Shown: one piece after another, positions 36,001-42,133 of the stretch
Layout: every line of letters begins with the position of its first letter
Position numbering within the stretch: the first letter of the stretch is position 1
From: Phycisphaerae bacterium
GTDB taxonomy: Bacteria; Planctomycetota; Phycisphaerae; Tepidisphaerales; Tepidisphaeraceae
DNA length: 43,970 nt
NCBI GenBank assembly: GCA_025936175.1
Contig: JAICTV010000014.1
Coordinates: 1 to 43,970 of the forward strand
Direction of reading: 5' to 3'
Notes under the pieces: model-generated
Seen by the model: the letters and a program-made list of their open reading frames with translations, nothing else
What the model was told of the DNA's origin: nothing
Database searches by the model: none
Position numbers and translations under genes: made by a program

Positions 36001-36025
36001 AAAACGTGTCGGTAGGGATGGGCAT
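30050..36025 (-). CDS. Giant membrane-anchored octahaem cytochrome c-cupredoxin fusion, 1991 residues
   Basis: The protein begins with one membrane helix (about 14-36, VVFAVSAVLLLAVTGWSIV), then a Lys/Glu/Ala-rich coiled coil (about 45-215). Eight CxxCH haem motifs follow, with first cysteines near 258, 507, 672, 701, 848, 1104, 1299 and 1594 (CITCH, CTSCH, CVRCH, CANCH, CQGCH, CASCH, CVGCH, CLKCH). A Pro/Ala/Lys linker (about 1706-1780) leads to a C-terminal cupredoxin-like domain with His in FLHNVH and KCDVHPWM (Cys1921, His1924, Met1927). It should face the periplasm. It heads the oxidase gene cluster, so an electron-donor role replacing small cytochrome c is inferred. No single known complex matches this domain order, and it is not recognisably alternative complex III. 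Confidence 0.88.
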   Translation of the reverse strand: MPIPTDTFWNIKRLNVVFAVSAVLLLAVTGWSIVQDFNQQWRQPQRDGKVWEAALVEEKIDRESTPEKEARLQSLNDAIAAKEKQLQSKAAELDSLKGEIRKYESDQADMEFRLNTLKANVTVAETQLQDAITARDAAREASLRKQNEQPRKTLEAQTEALWAKKNQVAEARDKLKSLTADVDALNKQKTKLLADAEALKKKLAALQPPTLLAKLSNQIRETPLLQFINPATKVQQVVLPDVRTSLGGVKEVETIDRCITCHVNINKKEFTEAGVVAYLEEQVASARNLKLSEQYSGKASDPLATRDKPGAAAMPEFWHLWAVRVAPDQVRKPAALGRISAIARTIGVGKPLRVRINGKELEAFSYAPDVTKKEDAQSAALPPAVRDQVIAEALKAWIGFGSGRPSGSGPIQVSVRETTDEKTAAPSRLVAMKYVEDLRTAMSSSVKPEQWKLLTDRYRRGLIAEANVARRKQGLKDLDPSPALLAHPRLDLYVDADSKHPFESVGCTSCHDGSGQETNFVVAAHTPRPIWVDLKTGEPVLSVQLDPSKAPKEKHETDLSNMLAAVWPHDEVAPEHAGDIHLAVDEQAEKSHPATAPTTKASEETPRIVQEAPTETAPVPYIDPVTGVVGRAVSQMDYWKREYEPSAPRPFELVYHEWDWPMRPPKYLQANCVRCHTDVNSIKDEAPQVFDGRSLFVNMGCANCHQMDSIPAETPPKEPSDIRLIVANGQRKVGTDLRNITSKLSPAYINTWIWAPKAFRPSTKMPHFFMLENNSSTEELRRTRQEARSITEYLVRTASKHVQVDTAGNPVLDDKGQPVMGPLQLRPIPPSAKGSPEAGRILFASIGCQGCHTNTNEDTGEKRSGKPITLGEKWIVMDLTKNGKLAAQIEAETGKAADAKALSTRAAELFDHMSYNERQLYMTENLAPDYSGVAARYPDGTAKPVFQHHGPELSGIGTKLTAGRTPEQARTWLFNWVKEPRHYSEYTVMPQLRLSDQQALDLAEYLLAQKRTNFTPDDPWKAELTPTDTPKLIELTALFLRSRYSVSTATAKADDEKELTDLAADALTTSFIAADEAKAQAAKMSKDERRMVFLGKKLIANYGCASCHAINGTESISSPCANLSDWGQKGIDKLDFGYLDHHKLSTIKEDPKTHEPEPTKIPMVNGLSAKASLLIGAEWRANFADGTVSAPVTAAWPEVDHSRTAWLTQKLKNTRVYDRGQVLKEPDPKNDDPLLKSGKPYDKLKMPTFYLSDREVDAIVTWVISNRDRLVSRKLADQTLNDEAQRIARGRQLVQKFNCVGCHIIESNAPAVQQYYKPDEITTKAPPSLRGEGNKIQHTWLFNFLKHVEPLRPLLNPPPEKKPEIRMPSFPILDEEATDVAAYFNAVSNKESKSLDKTLDPARKYIELAQKQALATPVALPKSPTTLPAAEAKIVVDALIVRAGAQIAAHEFKAASETLGAAMPIATAQKLTEQVGPTTKPVADRIKTAAGDLAQSRVPAAIAWPGDDWYLRPEFAVAADTLKTWALEKGQISPLQLDPTKNKPEEIARNMRTIKFKAEFTTELYNAPYPFVETPRPEVDEARFKKGEAFFYELQCLKCHVLGDPNVPGAQKNPTAPNLSLASRRLQRRWVRHWTQEPPIIQVGTAMPPFFTGLAIFDVHGQAWPRSQGVAEAEAQRIEKIYGNNVDEQEALLLDFIYAAGVRGYTGIQPATPPTPATPAPASTPAPSAASTPPAPSVTAPEKPAAPTVQPKKEEPKPAPKAEAKAVAAEEKKPAAAPGGAVSVKGIVKLDGKAPEAKDIDMAAVKECAAKHPDPVPDPSLLVDDKGNLQNVVVYVSSGLSGSFDPPAEPAVLDQQGCMYHPHVLPVMVGQKILIKNDDEFLHNVHAMASVNPAFNFGQPNKDEGKAVDPLKAAETFHVKCDVHPWMSAYIVGLENPFWGVSGEDGSFSIANLPPGDYTLTAWHETLGTKEVQVKVEAGKPAEVKINFAAP

Positions 36026-36110
36026 AACTGAACACTCAGACAGCCGCCGCCGATCCGCGGGCGCGCACGTGCTTGCGATTCAGGTACAGCACCGACTCAA
36101 AAGCGCGGCG

Positions 36111-36139
36111 ACTATAAGGACGCGTCGAACCGGACGCAA
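36111..36139 (-). promoter_or_regulatory. Predicted promoter of the respiratory cluster
   Basis: On the minus strand, TTGCGT (36134-36139) and TATAGT (36111-36116) are separated by exactly 17 bases, a good sigma-70 type arrangement. Transcription would start about 80 bases before the giant cytochrome start codon. The region 36026-36399 is otherwise non-coding and is shared with the divergent TPR lipoprotein gene. Confidence 0.55.
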
Positions 36140-36157
36140 GCGCGTCGATTGACGCGC
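36140..36157. promoter_or_regulatory. Palindrome next to the -35 box, possible operator
   Basis: GCGCGTC (36140-36146) and GACGCGC (36151-36157) are exact inverted repeats around GATT, directly upstream of the predicted -35 box of the respiratory cluster. Position and symmetry suit a dimeric activator or repressor. Confidence 0.4.
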
Positions 36158-36399
36158 AAGCCACTGCATTTTCCGAAACTTGCGCGAGACATTTCGGCGA
36201 AGCTTTTGGTGCGGCTTTCACGACCGTCCTGCGATGGCCAGAGATGCCGCAGGGCAATCCACCGGCGCTGGTTATCGGACCTCGCCGCCGCTTCCGGCAA
36301 ATCATTTCGGCCCGGTTGGTCGATAGAGATCGCAGCCAGATCAAGTGGATTACCGGGCTTCGCAGCCCGCGGGCTTTGCCAAGCAAGGGAGCGAAACAC

Positions 36400-37140
36400 A
36401 TGAATCGGTCCGTCCTGCTCAAAACGATCCTCGCCGCCACGACCGTCGGCGTCGCATTCGGATGCAACGAGAACGACAAGAAGACCGACGCGGACAAACA
36501 AGCGTCGATGCAGAAGTACAAGATCCTCAGCGGCAACACGTCCGACGCCTCGGCCGCCAGGAATGATCCCTTCACCTCGATCAAAGAGCCGGCGCTGAAT
36601 CCCGAGACACGCTTCGCCGCCGGGCAGCTCGCCGAGAGCGAAGATCGGGCGGACTGCGCGATCATCCAGTACGAGCAGGCGCTGCGTCTCGATCCCAAGC
36701 ACGTCCCGTCGCTCTACCGCATGGGCGTGGTGCTGACGAAGCTCAAGCGCTTTGACGTCGCCGTCGCCATGTGGAACCGCTACATCGAAGCGACCGGCGG
36801 GATCGCGTCAGGCTACTCGAACCTCGGCTTCTGCTACGAGATGGCCGGGAATATCGACGCGGCAGAGGAGGCGTACAAGAAGGGCCTGGCGATCGATCCG
36901 AAGAGTGGCCCGTGCCGCACCAATTACGGCCTGATGCTGGCCCGGCAGAATCGAAAGACCGAAGCGGAAGTGCAGCTCTCCGCCGTCCTCCCGCAGGCGG
37001 AAGTGAACTACAACCTGGCGGCCGTCTACGAACAGCAAGGCGCGCTCGGCCAGGCGCGCGAGGAGCTGAAAAAAGCGCTGGAGGTCAATCCCAACATGAC
37101 CGAAGCGCAGATGAAACTCGCGACGCTGCCGCAGGACTAG
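36400..37140 (+). CDS. TPR-repeat lipoprotein
   Basis: This 246-residue protein starts with a lipoprotein signal (MNRSVLLKTILAATTVGVAFGC, Cys about 22). A charged linker of about 50 residues follows, then TPR repeats: DCAIIQYEQALRLDPKHVPS, a divergent RFDVAVAMWNRYIEATGG, AGNIDAAEEAYKKGLAIDPK, a degenerate third unit and GALGQAREELKKALEVNPN. TPR lipoproteins act as scaffolds for envelope complexes. The gene is divergent from the giant cytochrome gene, so a role in assembling that system is possible but unproven. The ATG at 36400 follows GGGAG. Confidence 0.85.
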   Translation: MNRSVLLKTILAATTVGVAFGCNENDKKTDADKQASMQKYKILSGNTSDASAARNDPFTSIKEPALNPETRFAAGQLAESEDRADCAIIQYEQALRLDPKHVPSLYRMGVVLTKLKRFDVAVAMWNRYIEATGGIASGYSNLGFCYEMAGNIDAAEEAYKKGLAIDPKSGPCRTNYGLMLARQNRKTEAEVQLSAVLPQAEVNYNLAAVYEQQGALGQAREELKKALEVNPNMTEAQMKLATLPQD

Positions 37141-37150
37141 CGGCGGTTTC

Positions 37151-37256
37151 GATTTGCGAATCCGCGATCTGCAATTGAGCGGCGGGCGTGGCGTCGGGAA
37201 GGACGTGACGCCCGCCTTGCTTTCAATTGCAAATTGCAGATCTAAAATCGCAAATC
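37151..37256. repeat. Long imperfect inverted repeat abutting the lutA start codon
   Basis: Left arm 37151-37188 (GATTTGCGA...GATCTGCAATT...GGCGGGCG) pairs with right arm 37209-37256 (CGCCCGCC...AATTGCAGATC...TCGCAAATC), with a gap near the middle. The right arm ends one base before the lutA ATG, so no normal Shine-Dalgarno sequence is present. It may be a dispersed repeat or a leader hairpin. Confidence 0.65.
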
Positions 37257-38003
37257 ATGAATGTCGCCCTGTTCGTCACCTGCCTGACCGACCAGTTCTA
37301 TCCCCATGTCGGCGTAGCGGTGACGAAGATCCTGGAGCACTTCGGCTGCTCCGTCACGTTTCCGAAGAATCAGACCTGCTGCGGGCAGCCGTTTTTCAAC
37401 AACGGTTATCATGATGAATCGCGCGAACTGGCGAAGCGATTCATTCGGATCTTCGAACCTTACGAGTACATCGTCACGCCCTCCGGATCGTGCTGCGCGA
37501 TGGTGCGGGAGCAGTTCGAATACTTGCTGAGGGGTGATCATGCCTATGAGCATGGATTGCATCACGTCACCAGCCGCACGCACGAGTTCGTCGAGTTCCT
37601 CGACAAGGTTCTCAAAATTGATTTCTCGCGGTTCAAGCTCCCGAAGCTCGAAACGATGACGTACCACTACACGTGCCACCTGCGCGGGATCGGCGTGAAG
37701 GACGAGGGTGTGAAGCTGCTCCGCCAGATCGGCGGCGTGGAATTCAAGCCGCTGGAGAAGACTGATCAGTGCTGCGGGTTCGGGGGGACGTTCGCGGTCA
37801 AGTATCCCGCAATCAGTGGAGCAATCGTAGAAGATAAAATCAACTGCATTGCCGCCACGGGTGCCGGAACCGTGATCTGCAACGACGCCGGCTGCACGAT
37901 GAACATCAGCGGCATGCTCCACCGCCGCGGTCAGGGCGCGCGCGTGCGACACATCGCCGAAGTGATCGCCGACGCGATGGGGCTGGACCTCACGAAGTGG
38001 TAG
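37257..38003 (+). CDS. lutA: Lactate utilisation protein A (Cys-rich Fe-S binding protein)
   Basis: This 248-residue protein carries two cysteine-rich (CCG) domains, with TCCGQPFFNNGY in the first half and CCGFGGTFAVKYP plus CNDAGC in the second. These motifs define LutA/YkgE, a subunit of the LutABC L-lactate oxidase that passes electrons to quinone. The start begins MNVALFVTCLTDQFYP, as in the family. Unlike the usual lutABC operon, lutB and lutC lie more than 4 kb downstream behind three unrelated genes. A long hairpin lies immediately before the ATG. Confidence 0.92.
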   Translation: MNVALFVTCLTDQFYPHVGVAVTKILEHFGCSVTFPKNQTCCGQPFFNNGYHDESRELAKRFIRIFEPYEYIVTPSGSCCAMVREQFEYLLRGDHAYEHGLHHVTSRTHEFVEFLDKVLKIDFSRFKLPKLETMTYHYTCHLRGIGVKDEGVKLLRQIGGVEFKPLEKTDQCCGFGGTFAVKYPAISGAIVEDKINCIAATGAGTVICNDAGCTMNISGMLHRRGQGARVRHIAEVIADAMGLDLTKW

Positions 38004-38319
38004 CCGCTTGCGGCGTGGCGGATGCAGCGGCGGGCGCGGGCGCGGTGCTCCTGGAGGCAATCAGCATGACTTCGCCGTGCAGCAGCGCCCCTTCCGCATC
38101 TTCCGTAGCGATGAGGACGGCCATCCCCGAGACAATCGGGTAGCGCAGCATCACAGTCGTTCTGCCCGCCTGCTTTCCCCGGAGCATCTCCAACGGCTGC
38201 CCGAGCAATTCGGTGACGCGGGCGAGCGCCGCGCGCGGGAAGTCGACCCCGCCGCCGGGCGGCAGCGAAGGCATCGGCTTGGCACCAAGGAGGCGGCAAA
38301 TTTCTGCAAATGTACGCAT
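37990..38319 (-). CDS. Hypothetical protein, 109 residues
   Basis: I do not recognise this small soluble protein. It has a short helical start (MRTFAEICRLLGA), a middle with PLEMLRGKQAGRTTVMLRYPIVSGMAVLIA that reads like a small beta domain, and a low-complexity Ala/Pro/Ser/Thr tail. AGAAGG lies a suitable distance upstream of the ATG. Its end overlaps the convergent lutA end by 14 bases. It belongs to neither the lut genes nor the secreted protein beyond it, as far as can be seen. Confidence 0.6.
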   Translation of the reverse strand: MRTFAEICRLLGAKPMPSLPPGGGVDFPRAALARVTELLGQPLEMLRGKQAGRTTVMLRYPIVSGMAVLIATEDAEGALLHGEVMLIASRSTAPAPAAASATPQAATTS

Positions 38320-38420
38320 CTGCCTTCTCTACAAAACCTTGCTGCGCCTTGCGCAGCCGTCTGTAATCTCGATTCCCTTTGCGATCAGGTCAAATAACCG
38401 CGCGTCGATGTTCGTCTTGG

Positions 38421-38475
38421 CCGTTTTATAAAACGGATTCGGTTTTCGTTTAACTCGTTATTTTATTGCGAGTTA
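38421..38475. promoter_or_regulatory. AT-rich double palindrome upstream of the PEP-CTERM gene
   Basis: A perfect 16-base palindrome, CCGTTTTATAAAACGG (38421-38436), is followed by TAACTCG (38451-38457) and its inverse CGAGTTA (38469-38475) around an 11-base AT-rich loop. The stretch is far more AT-rich than its surroundings and lies between the small divergent gene and the secreted-protein gene, so it is a likely promoter or operator region. Confidence 0.45.
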
Positions 38476-38581
38476 TGCCTGATCAGTTCTCCGCCCGGTC
38501 GTGCAAAAACCAGCAGGTCAGATCCATCGTAAAGGCTGAGGTAGAATTGCTTTGTCAACCGCCACCAGCCCTCGCCTTGCT

Positions 38582-40600
38582 ATGACCACCACTTCGCCCC
38601 GTGCACGCAGCGTCGCCTTGGTGATCGCTGCCGCCTCGTCCGCTCTCATCGGGCCGCGCGCAGCCGATGCGGTCGTCCTCGGCTTCGCCGCCGATCCCAA
38701 CGGCAACACCAACGCGCCAACCGGCTCGCTTGCTAATTCCGGCTGGCAATATCAAGGCGTGTTCGGAGCTTTCTTCCTCGGCACGCCGGTCGGGCCGCAT
38801 ACCTTCGTCACCGCCGCCCACCTTGGCGGCGTCGTCGGCACGAATACATTTCTCTACAACGGCGTCACCTATGACACGACGAGCGAGACGTCCTACGGCG
38901 ACCTGGCAGTGTGGTCCACCAGCGGCACGTTCTACTCCTACGCGCCGCTGTACAACGCCGCCAGCGCGATGAGCGGCGGCGACGGCGCGGAGTGGACAAT
39001 GACGGGCGGGGGGAAGGATCTCGTGGTCATCGGCCGTGGGCGGGTGCGCGGCTCCGAAGTGCGGCTGCCGGATTCGCCCGGCGGCACGTTGCACGGCTGG
39101 CAGTGGGGAACTCGCGATAACGTCGAGCGCTGGGGCGAGAACATCGTCAGCGGTTTCGACGCCTTCGCCGTCCCCAACGATTTATTGAAGGTCGACTTCG
39201 ACTCCAGCGGCGCCGGCTTCAAGGGCGCGAACGAGGCCTCCCTCGCCGAAGGAGATTCTGGCGGCGCGGTCTTCATTAAGTCGGGCACACAGTGGAAGCT
39301 CGCCGGGATCAACTACGGCGCGACGAGCCCCTACAAGTACGCGACCGGCGGCGATCCCTTCAACGCCGCGCTTTTTGACACGACCGGCTTCCTCTACGGC
39401 GACGGCAGCGTGCCGGAACCCACCAGCATCTGGTACGCCAGCCGAATCGCTTCCTACTACTCGACACTTGCCGCATCGCTTCCTCCAACCTGGAAGCCGG
39501 ACGGCGACGCGAACTGGACGGCGACCACGTCATGGACCACCGCCACCGTCCCCAACGCCGTCGGGGCTGAGGCGGATTTCCGCACCGTCATCAGCGCCGA
39601 TCGCACCGTCACGCTCAACGTGGCGCAAACGGTCGGCACCGTGACGTTCGATAACCCCGTCGGCAACTACACGATCTCCGGCGGCGGCAATTTGACGCTC
39701 GATGTGGCATCGGGAAACACGTCAATCAACGTCGCCTCCGGCAACCACACGCTTGCGCTGCCCATGACGCTCAACGACGGGCTGACGATCAACGTCATTC
39801 CCGCCGGTTCATCGCTCACGCTCAGCGGTCAAATGACCGCCGGCAGCCAACCGATCACCAAGATCGGCCAAGGCATCGCCGACGTGAAGAATCTCCGCGC
39901 AGCGGCGGTCAACGTCAGTGAAGGCAAGCTGCGCGTGATCAGCAACGGCACGTCTGCCGGCACGAGCAAGGTGACGGCAATCCAGGTCAATACCGGCAAC
40001 GGCGCGCAACTGGATCTGACGAATAACGACGCCGTAGTTGAGTACAGCGCCTCGTCGCCGCGCGGCAGTTGGACGGGCTCGGCCTACACGGGGCTCCAGG
40101 GCCTTATCGCCGCCGGCGCCAACAACGGCGCGTGGACCGGCCCCGGCATCACCAGCTCCGCCGCCGCCGCGACGCCCGGCTACACCACGCTCGGCATCGC
40201 CGAGGCGTCAGAGGCGCTCGGGCTCATTGGTTCGCAAACCGCCGTCTGGTCCGGGCAGAGCGTTGATTCGACGAGCGTCTTGATCGGCTACACTTATGCG
40301 GGCGACCTGAATCTCGACGGGATCATCAACGGCGACGACTATTTTCAAATCGACAGCGCCTTCCCGCAGCAATTGCACGGCTATTACGACGGTGACATCA
40401 ACTACGACGGCGTGATCAACGGCGACGACTATTTTCTGATCGACTCCAATTTCCCTGCGCAGGGAGGGCAGCTCATCACGTCGAGCGGCGCGGGAACGTC
40501 CGCGCCCGCGCTCGTCGGCGCCGTCCCGGAACCGGGATCGATTCTGCTCGCGTGGATGATGTCAATCGGCTCGCTCGCGCGCCGCAGGCGTCGTCGCTGA
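38582..40600 (+). CDS. Secreted trypsin-like protein with dockerin-like repeats and PEP-CTERM tail
   Basis: This 672-residue exported protein has an N-terminal signal (SVALVIAAASSALIGPRAADA). A chymotrypsin-fold serine protease region (about 30-290) shows a plausible triad: His80 in VTAAHLGG, Asp107 in YGDLAVW and Ser226 in EGDSGGAV. A repetitive beta-rich region follows, with autotransporter-like patches (NVSEGKLRVISNGTSAG). Two dockerin-like calcium motifs, GDLNLDGIINGDDY and GDINYDGVINGDDY, lie near 575 and 606. The tail is VPEPGS, a hydrophobic helix and an arginine cluster, the exosortase sorting signal. A TTG start at 38552, with GAGG upstream, is an alternative that adds 10 residues. 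Confidence 0.85.
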   Translation: MTTTSPRARSVALVIAAASSALIGPRAADAVVLGFAADPNGNTNAPTGSLANSGWQYQGVFGAFFLGTPVGPHTFVTAAHLGGVVGTNTFLYNGVTYDTTSETSYGDLAVWSTSGTFYSYAPLYNAASAMSGGDGAEWTMTGGGKDLVVIGRGRVRGSEVRLPDSPGGTLHGWQWGTRDNVERWGENIVSGFDAFAVPNDLLKVDFDSSGAGFKGANEASLAEGDSGGAVFIKSGTQWKLAGINYGATSPYKYATGGDPFNAALFDTTGFLYGDGSVPEPTSIWYASRIASYYSTLAASLPPTWKPDGDANWTATTSWTTATVPNAVGAEADFRTVISADRTVTLNVAQTVGTVTFDNPVGNYTISGGGNLTLDVASGNTSINVASGNHTLALPMTLNDGLTINVIPAGSSLTLSGQMTAGSQPITKIGQGIADVKNLRAAAVNVSEGKLRVISNGTSAGTSKVTAIQVNTGNGAQLDLTNNDAVVEYSASSPRGSWTGSAYTGLQGLIAAGANNGAWTGPGITSSAAAATPGYTTLGIAEASEALGLIGSQTAVWSGQSVDSTSVLIGYTYAGDLNLDGIINGDDYFQIDSAFPQQLHGYYDGDINYDGVINGDDYFLIDSNFPAQGGQLITSSGAGTSAPALVGAVPEPGSILLAWMMSIGSLARRRRRR

Positions 40601-40607
40601 ACGCGGA

Positions 40608-42059
40608 CTAGACGAACTTCATCTTCCGCGCCGCGAAAGAGACCATCTTGAGAAGCAGCCACCCGTGCTTCCATCGGTGGATGTTGGTCTGGCCGTACAC
40701 GCGCTCACGATAGCGCACGGGAAGGTCGACGATCTTCAGGTTCAACTTCGCGGCGCCGAACAGCAGGTCGAAATCGCCGAACGGATCAAACTCGCCGAAA
40801 TACGCGCGGTTCGCCGCCAGCGCCTCATAATCCCGCCGCCACATCACCTTCGTGCCGCAGAGCGTGTCCTTGATCGGCTGGCCGAGCAGCCAGGAGAACG
40901 CCATGCTGAAGAATTTGTTGCCCACGAGGTTGGCCATGCGCATCGCCTGCTGTTCCATGGGGTAGACCAGCCGCACGCCGTTGATGAACTCTCCCTTGTT
41001 CTGGGCGATGGCGTCGTAAAAGCGCGGCAGATCCTCCGGCGGGACGGTGAGATCGGCATCGAGGATCATGAGCATGTCGCCGCTGGCTTGGGCAAAGCCT
41101 TTGCGGACCGCGTCGCCCTTGCCGGCGCCCGCTTGTTTGAACAGCTTCGCGCTCCGCTGCGGATGATCGGCGATGGCCTTTTCGATCGCCTCGTACGTGC
41201 GATCGCGTGAGTTGCCTTCGACGAAGATCAGCTCCGTCCCGCCGCCCATCTCGGGAACGCGGCGGAAGATATTCTCGATGTTCCCTTCCTCGTTCCGCGC
41301 GGCGACGACGACGCTGACGGTCGGCTTCTCCGCGTGCGGCTCCGGCATCGGCCGCGCCAGCATGAAGTTCGTCAACGCGAAATGCCGGAACGGCCAGAAG
41401 CGGACGAGGAACTTGTTGCAGAACGAGTCGACGATCGGCGTGCGCACGGGCCAGAGCACTTCCTGCCATGTGCGCATCAACTCGAAGCCGGCGAGATGCA
41501 GCAGATTGGCGACGTCCTCACGGGTCATCCAGTTCTGGTTCAGCAGCGGGTGCGCGAGCTTGAGCTTCGCGGCCATCGCCAGCGGCCATTCCCACAGGCG
41601 GCTGTAGAGGTTTCCGATGATGCGCGTGCGCGGCGTGCAAAGCGGCCGCAGCTTTTCCAAGACCTGTTGCACGTCCCACAGCTCGTTCACCAGATCGGAG
41701 AGGATGATGAAGTCGAACTTCTCGTCGAGCGAAAGATCCAGCGCGTCCCCTTCGATAAAATGGAGCTCTGGATGCCGACGCCGCGCCTGCTCGAGCATCT
41801 CCCGCGAGGCGTCGATCCCGAGGCCGCGGCTCGGTTCCAGTGCGGCCAGCAGGTCGCCGCGCCCACACCCCAGCTCCAGCACGCGCCGCCCGCGCGGGAT
41901 GAGGAAGCGATAGACCTCCGCAAGCCTTCGATGGTAGTAGCGACCCGTCTTGCGGTCGCGCGTCTGGCGCGCGATGTGGTCCCAGTGAGCGATGCGCCTC
42001 TGTCGATACGCTTCGGCGGCCGGATCGTGATGCGCGTGAGGCGCGGCGGTGATGGACAT
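40608..42059 (-). CDS. Methyltransferase-glycosyltransferase (GT2) fusion
   Basis: This 483-residue protein joins two enzymes. The N-terminal half (about 1-235) is a SAM methyltransferase with VLELGCGRGDLLAAL, GLGID and IEGDALDL. The C-terminal half (about 245-483) is a GT2, DPM1-like glycosyltransferase with VSVVVAARNEEGNIENI, ILDADLTVPPEDLP (the DAD metal site) and GTKVMWRRDY, plus DPFGDFDLLFG. It may modify and transfer a sugar to a lipid carrier or a surface glycan; the substrate is unknown. It converges on the PEP-CTERM gene with a 7-base gap and is divergent from lutB. Confidence 0.87.
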   Translation of the reverse strand: MSITAAPHAHHDPAAEAYRQRRIAHWDHIARQTRDRKTGRYYHRRLAEVYRFLIPRGRRVLELGCGRGDLLAALEPSRGLGIDASREMLEQARRRHPELHFIEGDALDLSLDEKFDFIILSDLVNELWDVQQVLEKLRPLCTPRTRIIGNLYSRLWEWPLAMAAKLKLAHPLLNQNWMTREDVANLLHLAGFELMRTWQEVLWPVRTPIVDSFCNKFLVRFWPFRHFALTNFMLARPMPEPHAEKPTVSVVVAARNEEGNIENIFRRVPEMGGGTELIFVEGNSRDRTYEAIEKAIADHPQRSAKLFKQAGAGKGDAVRKGFAQASGDMLMILDADLTVPPEDLPRFYDAIAQNKGEFINGVRLVYPMEQQAMRMANLVGNKFFSMAFSWLLGQPIKDTLCGTKVMWRRDYEALAANRAYFGEFDPFGDFDLLFGAAKLNLKIVDLPVRYRERVYGQTNIHRWKHGWLLLKMVSFAARKMKFV

Positions 42060-42133
42060 ATCAGCTTTCGCCGAATGCTACCCACCCCGTGGCGCGAGCG
42101 TCAAAATCGCTACAATCGCCGAGCGAGACAAGC

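Noticed and set aside
30050-36025. Identification of the giant cytochrome as alternative complex III
   Set aside because: There is no ActB-like molybdopterin/Fe-S protein, no NrfD-like ActC membrane protein and no other Act subunit nearby; only multi-haem content is shared.
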